Assembly: GCA_016791045.1 (NCBI GenBank)
Contig: JAEUNO010000025.1
Location: 27,106 to 91,105, forward strand
Direction of reading: 5' to 3'
From: Methyloversatilis sp.
GTDB lineage: Bacteria > Pseudomonadota > Gammaproteobacteria > Burkholderiales > Rhodocyclaceae
Length of the DNA: 64,000 bases
Positions 31,949-40,437 of the stretch are shown here, one piece after another; the stretch's first letter is position 1, and every line of letters begins with the position of its first letter. The translations under genes and the position numbers were made by a program. The notes under the pieces were generated by a model. It was not told the DNA's origin. It ran no database searches and saw nothing but the letters and a program-made list of their open reading frames with translations.

Positions 31949-32033
31949 TGGTGCCCAGGAGAGGACTCGAACCTCCACACCTTGCGGCACTAGTACCTGA
32001 AACTAGCGCGTCTACCAATTTCGCCACCTGGGC
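31949..32033 (-). tRNA. tRNA-Leu(CAG)
   Basis: An 85-nt class II tRNA on the minus strand: acceptor GCCCAGG/CCTGGGC, D-loop TTGGTAGACGC, anticodon CAG in a CTAGT/ACTAG stem, a long variable arm, T-arm GGTTCGAGTCC and encoded CCA (31949-31951). The sequence is complete. Confidence 0.96.
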
Positions 32034-32045
32034 AAGAGGCTGCGC

Positions 32046-32073
32046 ATTCTAAAGAAAGCATTCACGTTGTCAA
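32046..32073 (-). promoter_or_regulatory. Sigma-70 promoter of tRNA-Leu
   Basis: On the minus strand, a perfect TTGACA -35 (32073-32068), a 16-bp spacer and TAGAAT -10 (32051-32046) lie 12 bp before the tRNA. The -35 overlaps the probable rnr start codon on the other strand. Confidence 0.88.
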
Positions 32074-34793
32074 GAGAAACAGAGAAGAAGAATTCACCGA
32101 GCAAGATCCGACGCGCCGACCCGTTCTTCGAACGCGAGTCGACGCGTTACGACAATCCCCTGCCGAGCCGCGAGTACATCGTGCAGACGCTCGAAGAGAC
32201 CGGCATGCCGATGAGCGCCGACGAGCTCGTGCAGGCGCTGGACATCCAGCCCGAGGAGCGCGAGCACTTCGTGCGCCGCCTGAGCGCGATGGAGCGCGAG
32301 GCGCAGCTGATGCGCAACCGACGCGATGCCTACATCATTCCCGACAAGGCAGACCTCGTCGCGGGTCGAGTCGAAGGACACCCGGACGGGTTCGGTTTCG
32401 TCATTACCGGTGACGGCAAGGCGGACAAGAAGGGTGAGAAAGGCGACAAGGGCGACATTTTCCTCAGCGCGCAGGAAATGCGCAGCGTGCTGCATGGCGA
32501 CCGTGTGCTGGTGCGCGTCACCGGACTTGATCGCCGCGGCCGCCGTGAGGGCAGGGTGGTGGAGGTCACCGAGCGCGGCAATACGCGTCTGGTCGCCCGC
32601 GTCGTCGAAGAGCACGGCGTGCAGTTCTGCATCGCCGAGAACCGCCGCATCCGTCAGCAGATCGTGCTGGCCGCGCCCGAGAAGGGCAAGCGGGCACTGA
32701 AGGCCGCGGCCGGCAGCGTGGTCGAAGTCGAACTGATCGAACAGCCTACCCGCTACACGCCGCCGATCGGCCGCGTGGTCGAGGTCCTGGGCAATTTCGG
32801 CGATTCCGGCATGGAAATCGAAATCGCGCTGCGCAAGCACGACATGCCGCACGAATTTTCCGCCAAGGCACTGGCTGCGGCAAAACGCCTGCCCGACGAA
32901 GTACGGCCGGAAGACATCGGCAAGCGCGAAGATCTGCGCGCGCTGCCGCTGGTCACCATCGACGGCGAAACCGCGCGCGACTTCGACGATGCGGTCTACG
33001 CCGAACGCCAGGGCAAGGGCTTCCGCCTGATCGTCGCCATCGCCGATGTCAGTCACTACGTGAAGCCCGACGCGCCGCTCGACATCGACGCCTTCGAACG
33101 CGGCAATTCGGTGTACTTCCCGCGCCGCGTCATTCCGATGCTGCCGGAAAAACTGTCGAATGGCCTGTGCTCGCTGAACCCTGAAGTCGATCGCCTGTGC
33201 ATGGTGTGCGACATGGACGTGTCGGCCACCGGCGCCATCCAGCACTACAGCTTTTACGCTGCAGTGATGAATTCGAAGGCACGCCTGACCTACACCGAAG
33301 TGGCGGCGGCGATCTACGACAAGGACCCTGCGACGCGCGAACGCCTGAAGCCGCTGCTGCCACGCCTCGAAGCACTTGATGCGGTGTTCCGCGTGTTCGA
33401 GAAGGCGCGTGCCAAGCGCGGCGCAATCGACTTCGAAACGGTCGAAACGCTGATGCTGTTCAATGATGAAGGCAAGATCGACCGCATCGTGCCGTATGCC
33501 CGCAATGATGCGCACCGGCTGATCGAGGAATGCATGCTCGCGGCCAACGTGTGTGCGTCACGCTTTCTCGAGGACAGCAAGCAGCCGACGCTGTATCGCG
33601 TGCACGAAGGCCCGAGCGAGGACCGTTTGCAGAAACTGCGCGCCTTCCTCGGCGAATTCGGCTTCCAGCTCGGCGGTGGCGACAAGCCGCACGCGAAGGA
33701 CTACGCCGCACTGCTGACGCAGATCGGCGACCGTCCGGACCGCCAGCTGCTGCAGACCGTGATGCTGCGTTCGCTGCGTCAGGCGGTGTACAGCCCCGAC
33801 AACGTCGGCCACTTCGGTCTCGCCTACGAGGCCTACACCCACTTCACGTCGCCCATCCGTCGGTATCCCGACCTGCTGGTGCATCGCGCGATCAAGGCGG
33901 CGCTGGCGAAGAAGCGTTACGAGCCGGGTGACTGGTCGGACATCGGCCTGCACTGCTCGACCACCGAGCGGCGTGCCGACGAAGCCAGCCGTGACGTCCA
34001 GAACTGGCTCAAGTGCTATTTCATGCAGGATCGCGTCGGCGAAGAGTTCGAAGGCAGCGTGTCGGCTGTCGTACCGTTCGGTCTGTTCGTCGCGCTCGAC
34101 AACGTGTTCATCGAAGGACTGGTGCACATTTCCGAGCTGGGCGCCGACTACTTCCACTACGAAGAGGGCAAGCATCGTCTGGTCGGCGAACGCAGCGGAC
34201 GCATGTATCGCCTCGCTGACCGGGTGCGCATTCAGGTCGTGCGGGTCGATCTGGACAACACGCGCATCGAATTCAGGCTGGCGGGCGGTGGCGACGATTT
34301 CGGTCGCGTGCCCCGCGCATCGCTGACGCCGAAAGCCGGGCCGACCGGGCCTTCATCGCGCAAGCGGGTCGCCGTCGAACCGGTCGAGCCCACGCCGCCG
34401 CCGAAGGCGGTGAAGACCGGTCGGGGTCGGGCCGCCCGGAAGGCGGCTCAGGCGTCCGCGGCGGCTTCGTCCCCGTACGCGATCCCGGACAAGCCGTCCG
34501 TTGGCAAGAAACCGAAAGCGGCATCGAAGGCAGCGCCCGAGGCACCAGCCAAGTCAGCCAAAAGCAGCGCAAAGAAGGCTGCGAAACCCAAGGCTGCAAA
34601 ACCGGAGCCCGCGAAGCGCGAAGCTGCAAAATTGCAGACCACGAAGCCGTCCGCGAAAGCTGCTGGCAAACCCGCGGCCTTGCTGCTGTCGAAGTCGCCC
34701 GCCAAGTCATCGAAGCCGGCCGCAGCAAACGGCGGCGGGACGAAACCGGCCACGCCCGAGTCGGCCGCACCGAAGCGCGGTGGCCGGAAATGA
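32067..34793 (+). CDS. rnr: Ribonuclease R
   Basis: A 908-residue processive 3'-5' exoribonuclease that degrades structured RNA. Order: N-terminal HTH (YIVQTLEETGMPMSADELVQAL), cold-shock domains (GRVEGHPDGFGFVI), the RNB catalytic domain (TIDGETARDFDDAVYAE, with the catalytic Asp cluster, and AYTHFTSPIRRYPDLLVHR), an S1 domain (FEGSVSAVVPFGLFVALDNVFIEGLVHISEL), and a C-terminal tail of about 150 residues, mostly Lys/Ala/Pro. The likely start is TTG at 32067, since upstream codons run into the divergent tRNA promoter and no ATG is available before SKIRRADPF. It overlaps rlmB by 4 bp. Confidence 0.95.
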   Translation: MSRETEKKNSPSKIRRADPFFERESTRYDNPLPSREYIVQTLEETGMPMSADELVQALDIQPEEREHFVRRLSAMEREAQLMRNRRDAYIIPDKADLVAGRVEGHPDGFGFVITGDGKADKKGEKGDKGDIFLSAQEMRSVLHGDRVLVRVTGLDRRGRREGRVVEVTERGNTRLVARVVEEHGVQFCIAENRRIRQQIVLAAPEKGKRALKAAAGSVVEVELIEQPTRYTPPIGRVVEVLGNFGDSGMEIEIALRKHDMPHEFSAKALAAAKRLPDEVRPEDIGKREDLRALPLVTIDGETARDFDDAVYAERQGKGFRLIVAIADVSHYVKPDAPLDIDAFERGNSVYFPRRVIPMLPEKLSNGLCSLNPEVDRLCMVCDMDVSATGAIQHYSFYAAVMNSKARLTYTEVAAAIYDKDPATRERLKPLLPRLEALDAVFRVFEKARAKRGAIDFETVETLMLFNDEGKIDRIVPYARNDAHRLIEECMLAANVCASRFLEDSKQPTLYRVHEGPSEDRLQKLRAFLGEFGFQLGGGDKPHAKDYAALLTQIGDRPDRQLLQTVMLRSLRQAVYSPDNVGHFGLAYEAYTHFTSPIRRYPDLLVHRAIKAALAKKRYEPGDWSDIGLHCSTTERRADEASRDVQNWLKCYFMQDRVGEEFEGSVSAVVPFGLFVALDNVFIEGLVHISELGADYFHYEEGKHRLVGERSGRMYRLADRVRIQVVRVDLDNTRIEFRLAGGGDDFGRVPRASLTPKAGPTGPSSRKRVAVEPVEPTPPPKAVKTGRGRAARKAAQASAAASSPYAIPDKPSVGKKPKAASKAAPEAPAKSAKSSAKKAAKPKAAKPEPAKREAAKLQTTKPSAKAAGKPAALLLSKSPAKSSKPAAANGGGTKPATPESAAPKRGGRK

Positions 34794-35545
34794 GCGGCGA
34801 TACGCGTTACATCTTCGGCTTCCACGCGGTGACGGCGAAAATCCGTCATGCGGCGGACAGTGTGAAGGAAGTGTTCGTCTCCACGGCTCGGACCGACGGC
34901 CGCATGCGCGACCTCGTCCGCGCGGCCGAAGCGGCCGGTGTGAAGCTGGTGCAGACCGATCCGGCGCGGCTTGACGGGCTGGCGGGTGGGGCCGCCCGCC
35001 ATCAGGGTGTGGTGGCGCGCGTGCTGGCGCAGATTCCCTATCGCTCGCTGGACGACGTGCTCGATGCGCTGTCCGAACCGCCGCTGCTGCTGGTACTCGA
35101 CGGCATCCAGGATCCGCACAATCTCGGCGCCTGCCTGCGCGTCGCCGATGCGGCGGGTGCCCATGCCGTGGTCGCGCCGCGCGACCGTGCGGTCGGCCTC
35201 AACGCCACCGCGATCAAGGTGGCCAGCGGCGCGGCAGATACTGTGCCCTATGTGACCGTCACCAACCTCGCGCGCAGCCTGCGCGAAATGAAGGAGCGCG
35301 ACATCCTGACCATCGGTGCGGCCGGCGAGGCGACGCAGTCGATGTATGCCGTCGACCAGTCGGGTGCCGTCGCCTGGGTGCTCGGCGCCGAAGGCGACGG
35401 CCTGCGCCGGCTGACGCGAGAAACCGCCGACGTGCTGGCGATGATTCCGATGCATGGCACGGTCGAAAGCCTGAATGTATCGGTCGCCAGCGGCATCTGC
35501 CTGTTCGAGGCCAGACGCCAGCGCAGCGCCCGGTCCGGCTTGTGA
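34790..35545 (+). CDS. rlmB: 23S rRNA (guanosine-2251-2'-O)-methyltransferase
   Basis: A 251-residue SPOUT methyltransferase that 2'-O-methylates G2251. The N-terminal substrate-binding domain (YIFGFHAVTAKIRHAADSVKEVFVS) is followed by SpoU motifs: LVLDGIQDPHNLGACLRVADAAGAHAVV, WVLGAEGDGLRRLTRE and LNVSVASGICLFEA. The rnr-rlmB pair with ATGA overlap is common in proteobacteria. Confidence 0.95.
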   Translation: MSGDTRYIFGFHAVTAKIRHAADSVKEVFVSTARTDGRMRDLVRAAEAAGVKLVQTDPARLDGLAGGAARHQGVVARVLAQIPYRSLDDVLDALSEPPLLLVLDGIQDPHNLGACLRVADAAGAHAVVAPRDRAVGLNATAIKVASGAADTVPYVTVTNLARSLREMKERDILTIGAAGEATQSMYAVDQSGAVAWVLGAEGDGLRRLTRETADVLAMIPMHGTVESLNVSVASGICLFEARRQRSARSGL

Positions 35546-35569
35546 GGCCTTGATTTTCCGGGCTATAAT
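35540..35569 (+). promoter_or_regulatory. Probable promoter of rpsF-priB-rpsR-rplI
   Basis: A perfect TATAAT (35564-35569) with TTGTGA 18 bp upstream, overlapping the rlmB end. It leaves a leader of about 90 nt before rpsF that contains GC-rich repeats (CCGGACTCGCATGCCGGG; CTGCCGCAGGGCAG) and may be the autoregulatory S6:S18 binding site known in this operon, which is not demonstrable here. Confidence 0.6.
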
Positions 35570-35664
35570 GTCTGGCTTACCTTGCCTCACCGGACTCGCA
35601 TGCCGGGAGGCTTAACCGCCAGGTCTGCCGCAGGGCAGGCCGGCAAAAACCGCAAGGAGATTAC

Positions 35665-36066
35665 ATGCGACATTACGAAGTGGTTTTCATCGTCCATCCG
35701 GACCAGAGCGAACAGGTGCCCGCGATGGTCGAGCGCTACCGCACGCTCGTCACTGGCCGCAGTGGCAGCATTCACCGTCTGGAAGACTGGGGCCGCCGTC
35801 AGCTGGCCTATCCGATCCAGAAGGTGCACAAGGCTCACTACGTGCTCATGAACATCGAGTGCGACAACGAAACGCTGGCCGAACTCGAGCACGCCTTCAA
35901 ATTCAACGACGCCGTCCTGCGCCATCTGACGATCAAGATGCGCAAGGCTGTCGTGACGCCTTCGCCGATGATGAAGGAAGAGAAGTCGCGTTCGCTGCTG
36001 GCACCGTCCGCTGACTCGGCACCGGCTGCGGAAGCCGAGCCGGTCGCCGAACAGCCGGCCGCTTGA
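35665..36066 (+). CDS. rpsF: 30S ribosomal protein S6
   Basis: 133 residues. It begins [25 protein letters not shown] and contains [27 protein letters not shown], both diagnostic. It has an Ala/Glu-rich C-terminal extension typical of betaproteobacterial S6. AAGGAG lies 7 bases before the ATG. First gene of the S6-PriB-S18-L9 operon; it overlaps priB by 4 bp (TTGA). Confidence 0.98.
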   Translation: MRHYEVVFIVHPDQSEQVPAMVERYRTLVTGRSGSIHRLEDWGRRQLAYPIQKVHKAHYVLMNIECDNETLAELEHAFKFNDAVLRHLTIKMRKAVVTPSPMMKEEKSRSLLAPSADSAPAAEAEPVAEQPAA

Positions 36067-36416
36067 TCGACGGCGGAACGGATACGGAGCGCAAGGCGAA
36101 TCCGCCCGGTCAGGCGATCAACAGTTTCACGTTGCACGCCACCCTGATCGAACGTGATGCGCTGAGGCATACACCGGCTGGCGTGCCGATCCTGCGGGGA
36201 TGTCTCGAACACCACTCGCAGCAGATCGAAAACGGCGTGCCGCGCGAAGTCAGGCTTGAAACCGACTTCGTGCTGCTCGGAGACCAGGCCGGATTGCTCG
36301 CCGCCGCACCGCTCGGAACCGCGTTGATCGCACAAGGATTCATGGCTGCCCGCAGCGCACGAAGCAGGCAGGCAGTCATGCACATGAACAGCATTGAATT
36401 CGTGACGGAACGCTGA
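36063..36416 (+). CDS. priB: Primosomal replication protein PriB
   Basis: A 117-residue OB-fold single-strand DNA-binding protein of the replication-restart primosome. [54 protein letters not shown] matches the PriB OB fold, and its place between rpsF and rpsR is the standard one. The likely start is TTG at 36063, overlapping the rpsF stop; no ATG or GTG occurs before the conserved core. The first 20 residues are weakly conserved. Confidence 0.9.
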   Translation: MIDGGTDTERKANPPGQAINSFTLHATLIERDALRHTPAGVPILRGCLEHHSQQIENGVPREVRLETDFVLLGDQAGLLAAAPLGTALIAQGFMAARSARSRQAVMHMNSIEFVTER

Positions 36417-36450
36417 CCCGCGAACCGTCGCAAAAATGGAAGGAACCACC

Positions 36451-36723
36451 ATGGCTTTCAGACCGAAGAACGCAAAGAAGAAGGACGATCGCGGATCGCG
36501 CAGCATGTTCAAGCGCCGCAAGTTCTGCCGCTTCAGCGCCGAGAAGATCGAAGAAATCGATTACAAGGACGTTGAAATCCTGAAGGATTTCATCTCCGAG
36601 AACGGCAAGATCATGCCGGCCCGACTGACCGGCACCCGTGCCGGCTATCAGCGCCAGCTGTCCACGGCCATCAAGCGCGCCCGCTTCCTTGCGCTGATGC
36701 CTTTCACTGACCTGCACCAGTAA
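36451..36723 (+). CDS. rpsR: 30S ribosomal protein S18
   Basis: 90 residues, starting [40 protein letters not shown]. It has the S18 core [34 protein letters not shown]. The ATG at 36451 is preferred because AAGGAAC precedes it; an in-frame ATG 15 bp earlier has no ribosome-binding site. It binds S6 in the small-subunit platform. Confidence 0.97.
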   Translation: MAFRPKNAKKKDDRGSRSMFKRRKFCRFSAEKIEEIDYKDVEILKDFISENGKIMPARLTGTRAGYQRQLSTAIKRARFLALMPFTDLHQ

Positions 36724-36737
36724 GCGAGGAGACGACC

Positions 36738-37187
36738 ATGCAAGTCATCCTGATGGATAAAGTGGCCAAGCTCGGCGATCTGGGCGATGTGGTGAAGGTG
36801 CGTGACGGTTACGCCCGCAATTTCCTGATTCCGACTGGCCGCGCCAAGCGCGTCACGCCGGAAAACCTGGCAGTGTTCGAAACCCGTCGCGCCGAGCTGG
36901 AAAAGGCGGCCGCAGAACGTCTGGCGGGCGCCAAGGCTGTTGCCGAAAAGATGGAAGGCGTGACCGTTCAGGTCGTGCGCAAGGCCGGTGTCGATGGCCG
37001 CCTGTTCGGCTCGGTGTCGACGTCCGACATCGCCGAGGCACTGGTCGCCCAGTCGTTCCCGGTCGACAAGTCGATGGTCCGCATGCCCGATGGTCCGCTG
37101 AAGACGACCGGCGAAAGCCAGTTCGAAATCGCGCTGCATTCGGATGTGCTGGTCAATGTGACGGTGGCAGTGGTCGGCGAAAGCTGA
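36738..37187 (+). CDS. rplI: 50S ribosomal protein L9
   Basis: 149 residues, of normal length. The N-terminal domain [43 protein letters not shown] is followed by the long connecting helix and the C-terminal RNA-binding domain ([16 protein letters not shown]). GAGGAGACG precedes the ATG. Last gene of the operon. Confidence 0.98.
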   Translation: MQVILMDKVAKLGDLGDVVKVRDGYARNFLIPTGRAKRVTPENLAVFETRRAELEKAAAERLAGAKAVAEKMEGVTVQVVRKAGVDGRLFGSVSTSDIAEALVAQSFPVDKSMVRMPDGPLKTTGESQFEIALHSDVLVNVTVAVVGES

Positions 37188-37223
37188 TCGTCGCCTCCGG
37201 CCGGCTGGCCGGATCGCAGCAAG

Positions 37224-37248
37224 AAAGCCACCTCAGGGTGGCTTTTTT
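37224..37248 (+). terminator. Terminator of the rpsF operon
   Basis: AAAGCCACC (37224-37232) and GGTGGCTTT (37237-37245) form the stem with loop TCAG; the T-run reaches 37248. It is a strong intrinsic terminator 36 bp after rplI. Confidence 0.93.
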
Positions 37249-37304
37249 GTTTTCGAGCTGGCGCCCGGAGGTACTTCCAGCACCCCAACATGGCTGCCCA
37301 CAGC

Positions 37305-37313
37305 TTATCCACA
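37305..37313 (+). promoter_or_regulatory. Perfect DnaA box upstream of dnaB
   Basis: TTATCCACA matches the high-affinity DnaA box consensus exactly and lies 82 bp upstream of the dnaB start codon, after the rplI terminator, where the dnaB promoter should be. The flanks repeat CCACAGC on both sides. It suggests DnaA control of helicase expression. A single box is not an origin. Confidence 0.6.
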
Positions 37314-37394
37314 GCTTGTGCCGTTGTGCCGCACGCCCGGCCGGACTAGATTGCCGGATTGACGGCACCGCTTCCAGGAAACGAAAACACCACA

Positions 37395-38810
37395 ATGAGC
37401 ATCGTGCGCAACGCAGGCAACCCCGACGCGCAGGCCGCGCAGGCTTCGCAGGACAGGCAGATCGCTGCACTGAAGCTGCCGCCGCATTCGATCGAAGCCG
37501 AACAATCGCTGATCGGCGGGCTGTTGCTCGACAACAGTACCTGGGACCGTGTCGGTGATCAGGTCGGCGAATCCGATTTCTACCGCGATGACCATCGTCG
37601 CATCTTCCGCCACATCGCCAAGCTGATCGAACAGGGCAAGCCAGCCGACGTCGTCACGGTGTACGAGTCGATCGAAAAATCCGACGAGGGGCAACAGACC
37701 GGCGGATTGGCGTATCTGGGCGAGATCGCCAACAACACGCCGTCGGCGGCGAACATCCGCCGTTACGCGGAAATCGTCCGCGAGCGCGCCATCCTGCGCA
37801 AGCTGGTCAGCGTGGGCGACGAAATCGCGGCAAGTGCGCTGTCGCCGCGTGGGCGCGATGCCAAGACCTTGCTCGACGAGGCGGAATCGAAGATTTTCGA
37901 GATTGCGGAAGCCGGTGCCAGCAGCGGCTCCGGCTTCGTCGCCATCCAGCCCTTGCTGGTCCAGGTGGTGAACCGTATCCAGGAACTGTACGACCGCGAC
38001 GATCCGTCCGACGTCACCGGTGTGCCAACGGGCTACATCGACCTCGATGCGAAGACGGCCGGCCTGCAGCCCGGCGACATGATCATCGTCGCCGGACGCC
38101 CGGCCATGGGCAAAACATCGTTCGCACTGAATATCGCCGAGCACATCGCCGTCGACATGGGATTGCCGGTGGCCATCTTTTCGCTCGAAATGCCGGGCAC
38201 CCAGCTGGCCATGCGTTTCGTGTCATCGGTCGCCAAGATCGATCAGAGCCGTCTGCGCACCGGACGACTGACCGACGATGACTGGGGCCGGCTGACGATG
38301 GCGCTCGGCAAGCTGCATGAGGCGCCCATCCATATCGACGAAACGGGCGGCATCAATCCGACCGACCTGCGCGCCCGTGCGCGGCGGCTGTACCGGCAAT
38401 GCGGCAAGCTCGGCCTGATCGTGGTCGATTACCTGCAGCTGATGTCGGGCACGCGCGACGGCGAGAACCGGACGGCGGAGATTTCCGAAATTTCCCGTTC
38501 CATCAAGTCGCTGGCCAAGGAACTGCATGTACCCATCATCGCGCTGTCGCAGCTGAACCGCGCACTGGAGCAACGCCCCAACAAGCGGCCCGTGATGAGC
38601 GACCTGCGCGAATCGGGCGCAATCGAACAGGACGCGGACATCATCATGTTCATCTACCGGGACGAGGTCTACAACCCGGACACGCAGGACAAGGGGCTGG
38701 CCGAAATCATCATCGGCAAGCACCGCAACGGCCCGACCGGCACGGTCACGCTCGGCTTCCAGGGCGAACACACCCGCTTCGTCAACGCGGCGCGGCCGGG
38801 TTCCTACTGA
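37395..38810 (+). CDS. dnaB: Replicative DNA helicase DnaB
   Basis: A 471-residue hexameric helicase. The N-terminal domain (LPPHSIEAEQSLIGGLLLDNSTWDRV) is joined by a linker to the RecA-like domain, with Walker A GRPAMGKTSFALN near residue 235 and Walker B LGLIVVDYLQLM. LSQLNRALEQRPNKRPVMSDLRESGAIEQDADIIMFIYRDE follows. The start ATG 37395 is chosen over an in-frame start at 37359 because MSIVRN leads directly to the family start. No intein is present. Confidence 0.97.
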   Translation: MSIVRNAGNPDAQAAQASQDRQIAALKLPPHSIEAEQSLIGGLLLDNSTWDRVGDQVGESDFYRDDHRRIFRHIAKLIEQGKPADVVTVYESIEKSDEGQQTGGLAYLGEIANNTPSAANIRRYAEIVRERAILRKLVSVGDEIAASALSPRGRDAKTLLDEAESKIFEIAEAGASSGSGFVAIQPLLVQVVNRIQELYDRDDPSDVTGVPTGYIDLDAKTAGLQPGDMIIVAGRPAMGKTSFALNIAEHIAVDMGLPVAIFSLEMPGTQLAMRFVSSVAKIDQSRLRTGRLTDDDWGRLTMALGKLHEAPIHIDETGGINPTDLRARARRLYRQCGKLGLIVVDYLQLMSGTRDGENRTAEISEISRSIKSLAKELHVPIIALSQLNRALEQRPNKRPVMSDLRESGAIEQDADIIMFIYRDEVYNPDTQDKGLAEIIIGKHRNGPTGTVTLGFQGEHTRFVNAARPGSY

Positions 38811-38817
38811 CGCGCAC

Positions 38818-39927
38818 ATGCGTTCCGGGCTGCGCCGCGCCGTTCTGCTCCTGGTCCTGACGGGCGTGGCGGTGCTCGGCGCCTTCCTGCTCGCGCCGCT
38901 TCTGCTTCGCAGTCAGATCGAGGCGGCTCTCGGGCCGCGCGGCGAGGTGGCGAAGATCGAGGTCGGATTCGGATCCGTCGTGCTGCACGACGTGCGCATT
39001 CGCGCCGTGCGCGATGGCAAGCAGGGATGGCCGACCGATGACGAACTGCGCGCGCGACGCGTCGACGTGCGTCCGCAGCTGCGCGACCTGCTGTCTGCGC
39101 GCGTGCGCATCGAGCGCATCACGATCGATGGCGCCTATCTGTCGATGTTGCGCACGCGTGACGGCGCACTTCGCGTGCTGCCAGCGTTGCTCGAGCAGTC
39201 GCCCGTCACGGACGACGCCCGGAACAGTTCATCCCGAACGCCTGTGCCGGTTCACGTGTCGCGGATCGAACTGCGCGATGCATCGCTCGACTTTCACGAT
39301 GCCAGCGTGCGCCGCACACCGCACCGACTCGCTCTGCAGGCGCTGAACGCCGAAATCGGGCCGGTCGATCTTCCCGCACTGGATACCGCCAGTACGCTCA
39401 AGCTGGAAGGCATCGTCAAAGGCGTGCGACAGGACGGCCGTCTGACGCTGCAGGGCGAAGTGGTGCCCTCGACACGCGATGCGCGGCTGGCGCTGTCGCT
39501 GCGCGATGTCGATCTGGTGGCCTTCCAGCCTTATCTGATCAAGGCGGCGGAAACCGGCGTCAAACGCGGCACGATGGATCTCGATATCCGGCCGGTCGTT
39601 GTCGACAAACGCCTCAAGGCGCCAGGCACGCTGACGCTGAACGGGCTGGAACTTGCCTCCGGCGGCTCGTTCATGGGCTTGCCGCGGGCGGCCGTGGTCG
39701 GGCTGATGAAGGACAGGGACGAGCGCATCAGCGTCGATTTCACGCTGGAAGGCCGCATCGATGATCCGTCGTTCTCGCTGAACGAAGGATTCGCCACCCG
39801 CGTCACCGGCGCCGTCGCGGAATCGGTCGGCGTCAGTCTTGGCGGCTTGGTGCGCGGGGTAGGCAGTGCCGGCAGTTCGGTCGTAAAAGGCGTCGGCGAA
39901 GCGGTGGGCAAACTGTTGGGCGACTGA
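38818..39927 (+). CDS. DUF748-like (AsmA superfamily) membrane-anchored protein
   Basis: 369 residues. An N-terminal membrane anchor (AVLLLVLTGVAVLGAFLLAPLLL) is followed by DUF748-type beta-rich segments: VVLHDVRIRAVRDG, VRPQLRDLLSARVRIERITIDGAYLSMLRTRDGALRV and DVDLVAFQPYLIKAAETGVKRGTMDLDIRP. The C-terminus is Gly/Val-rich and may be amphipathic. It is much smaller than its relative at 7835-11497. It starts 7 bp after dnaB and is probably co-transcribed. The role is presumably in the envelope; nothing more specific can be said. Confidence 0.75.
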   Translation: MRSGLRRAVLLLVLTGVAVLGAFLLAPLLLRSQIEAALGPRGEVAKIEVGFGSVVLHDVRIRAVRDGKQGWPTDDELRARRVDVRPQLRDLLSARVRIERITIDGAYLSMLRTRDGALRVLPALLEQSPVTDDARNSSSRTPVPVHVSRIELRDASLDFHDASVRRTPHRLALQALNAEIGPVDLPALDTASTLKLEGIVKGVRQDGRLTLQGEVVPSTRDARLALSLRDVDLVAFQPYLIKAAETGVKRGTMDLDIRPVVVDKRLKAPGTLTLNGLELASGGSFMGLPRAAVVGLMKDRDERISVDFTLEGRIDDPSFSLNEGFATRVTGAVAESVGVSLGGLVRGVGSAGSSVVKGVGEAVGKLLGD

Positions 39928-39953
39928 GTGGCTGGCCGCGAGCGACGGCTCGT

Positions 39954-40403
39954 TCAGCCGGCGCCGGCCTGATCGTGCTGCTTCAGATGCGCGCTCAGCA
40001 TGTGCAGTTCGGTACGCATCCGCGCAAACACGTCGGGTGGCAGACCGGATTGTTCGGCCACCCCGGCATGCACGGGCCGCGCCTGTTCCCGCAGCGCACG
40101 TCCGGCATCGGTCAGCCGGATTTCCAGCGCCCGCTCGTCGATCCGGCTGCGCGCCCGCGTGATGTAGCCGGCGCCTTCAAGCCGCTTGAGCAGCGGCGTC
40201 AGCGTGGGCGAATCGAGATCCAGACGTTCGGCAAGCGCCTTGAGCGTCAGCGCGTCTTCCTGCCACAGAACCAGCATCACCAGATATTGCGGGTAGGTCA
40301 GGCCGAGGGCCTTTAGCCCTGGCGAGTAACAACGGGTGATGGCATGCGTCGCGGCATAGAGGGCGAAACACAATTGCTGGTCAAGAAGCATCGGATCGAT
40401 CAT
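39954..40403 (-). CDS. ohrR: Organic hydroperoxide-responsive MarR regulator (OhrR-like)
   Basis: A 149-residue MarR-family repressor. [20 protein letters not shown] carries the peroxide-sensing Cys12, and [66 protein letters not shown] is the OhrR winged helix. OhrR normally represses ohr, an organic hydroperoxide reductase; no ohr gene is adjacent, so its target must be elsewhere or could include the nearby thiol peroxidase gene at 41924. Confidence 0.88.
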   Translation of the reverse strand: MIDPMLLDQQLCFALYAATHAITRCYSPGLKALGLTYPQYLVMLVLWQEDALTLKALAERLDLDSPTLTPLLKRLEGAGYITRARSRIDERALEIRLTDAGRALREQARPVHAGVAEQSGLPPDVFARMRTELHMLSAHLKQHDQAGAG

Positions 40404-40437
40404 GGTTGCGGCTCCTTCATCACTTCACACATGGCAC

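Noticed and set aside
37300-37320. Replication origin near dnaB
   Set aside because: Only one exact DnaA box; no box cluster, AT-rich unwinding element or dnaA/dnaN neighbours.
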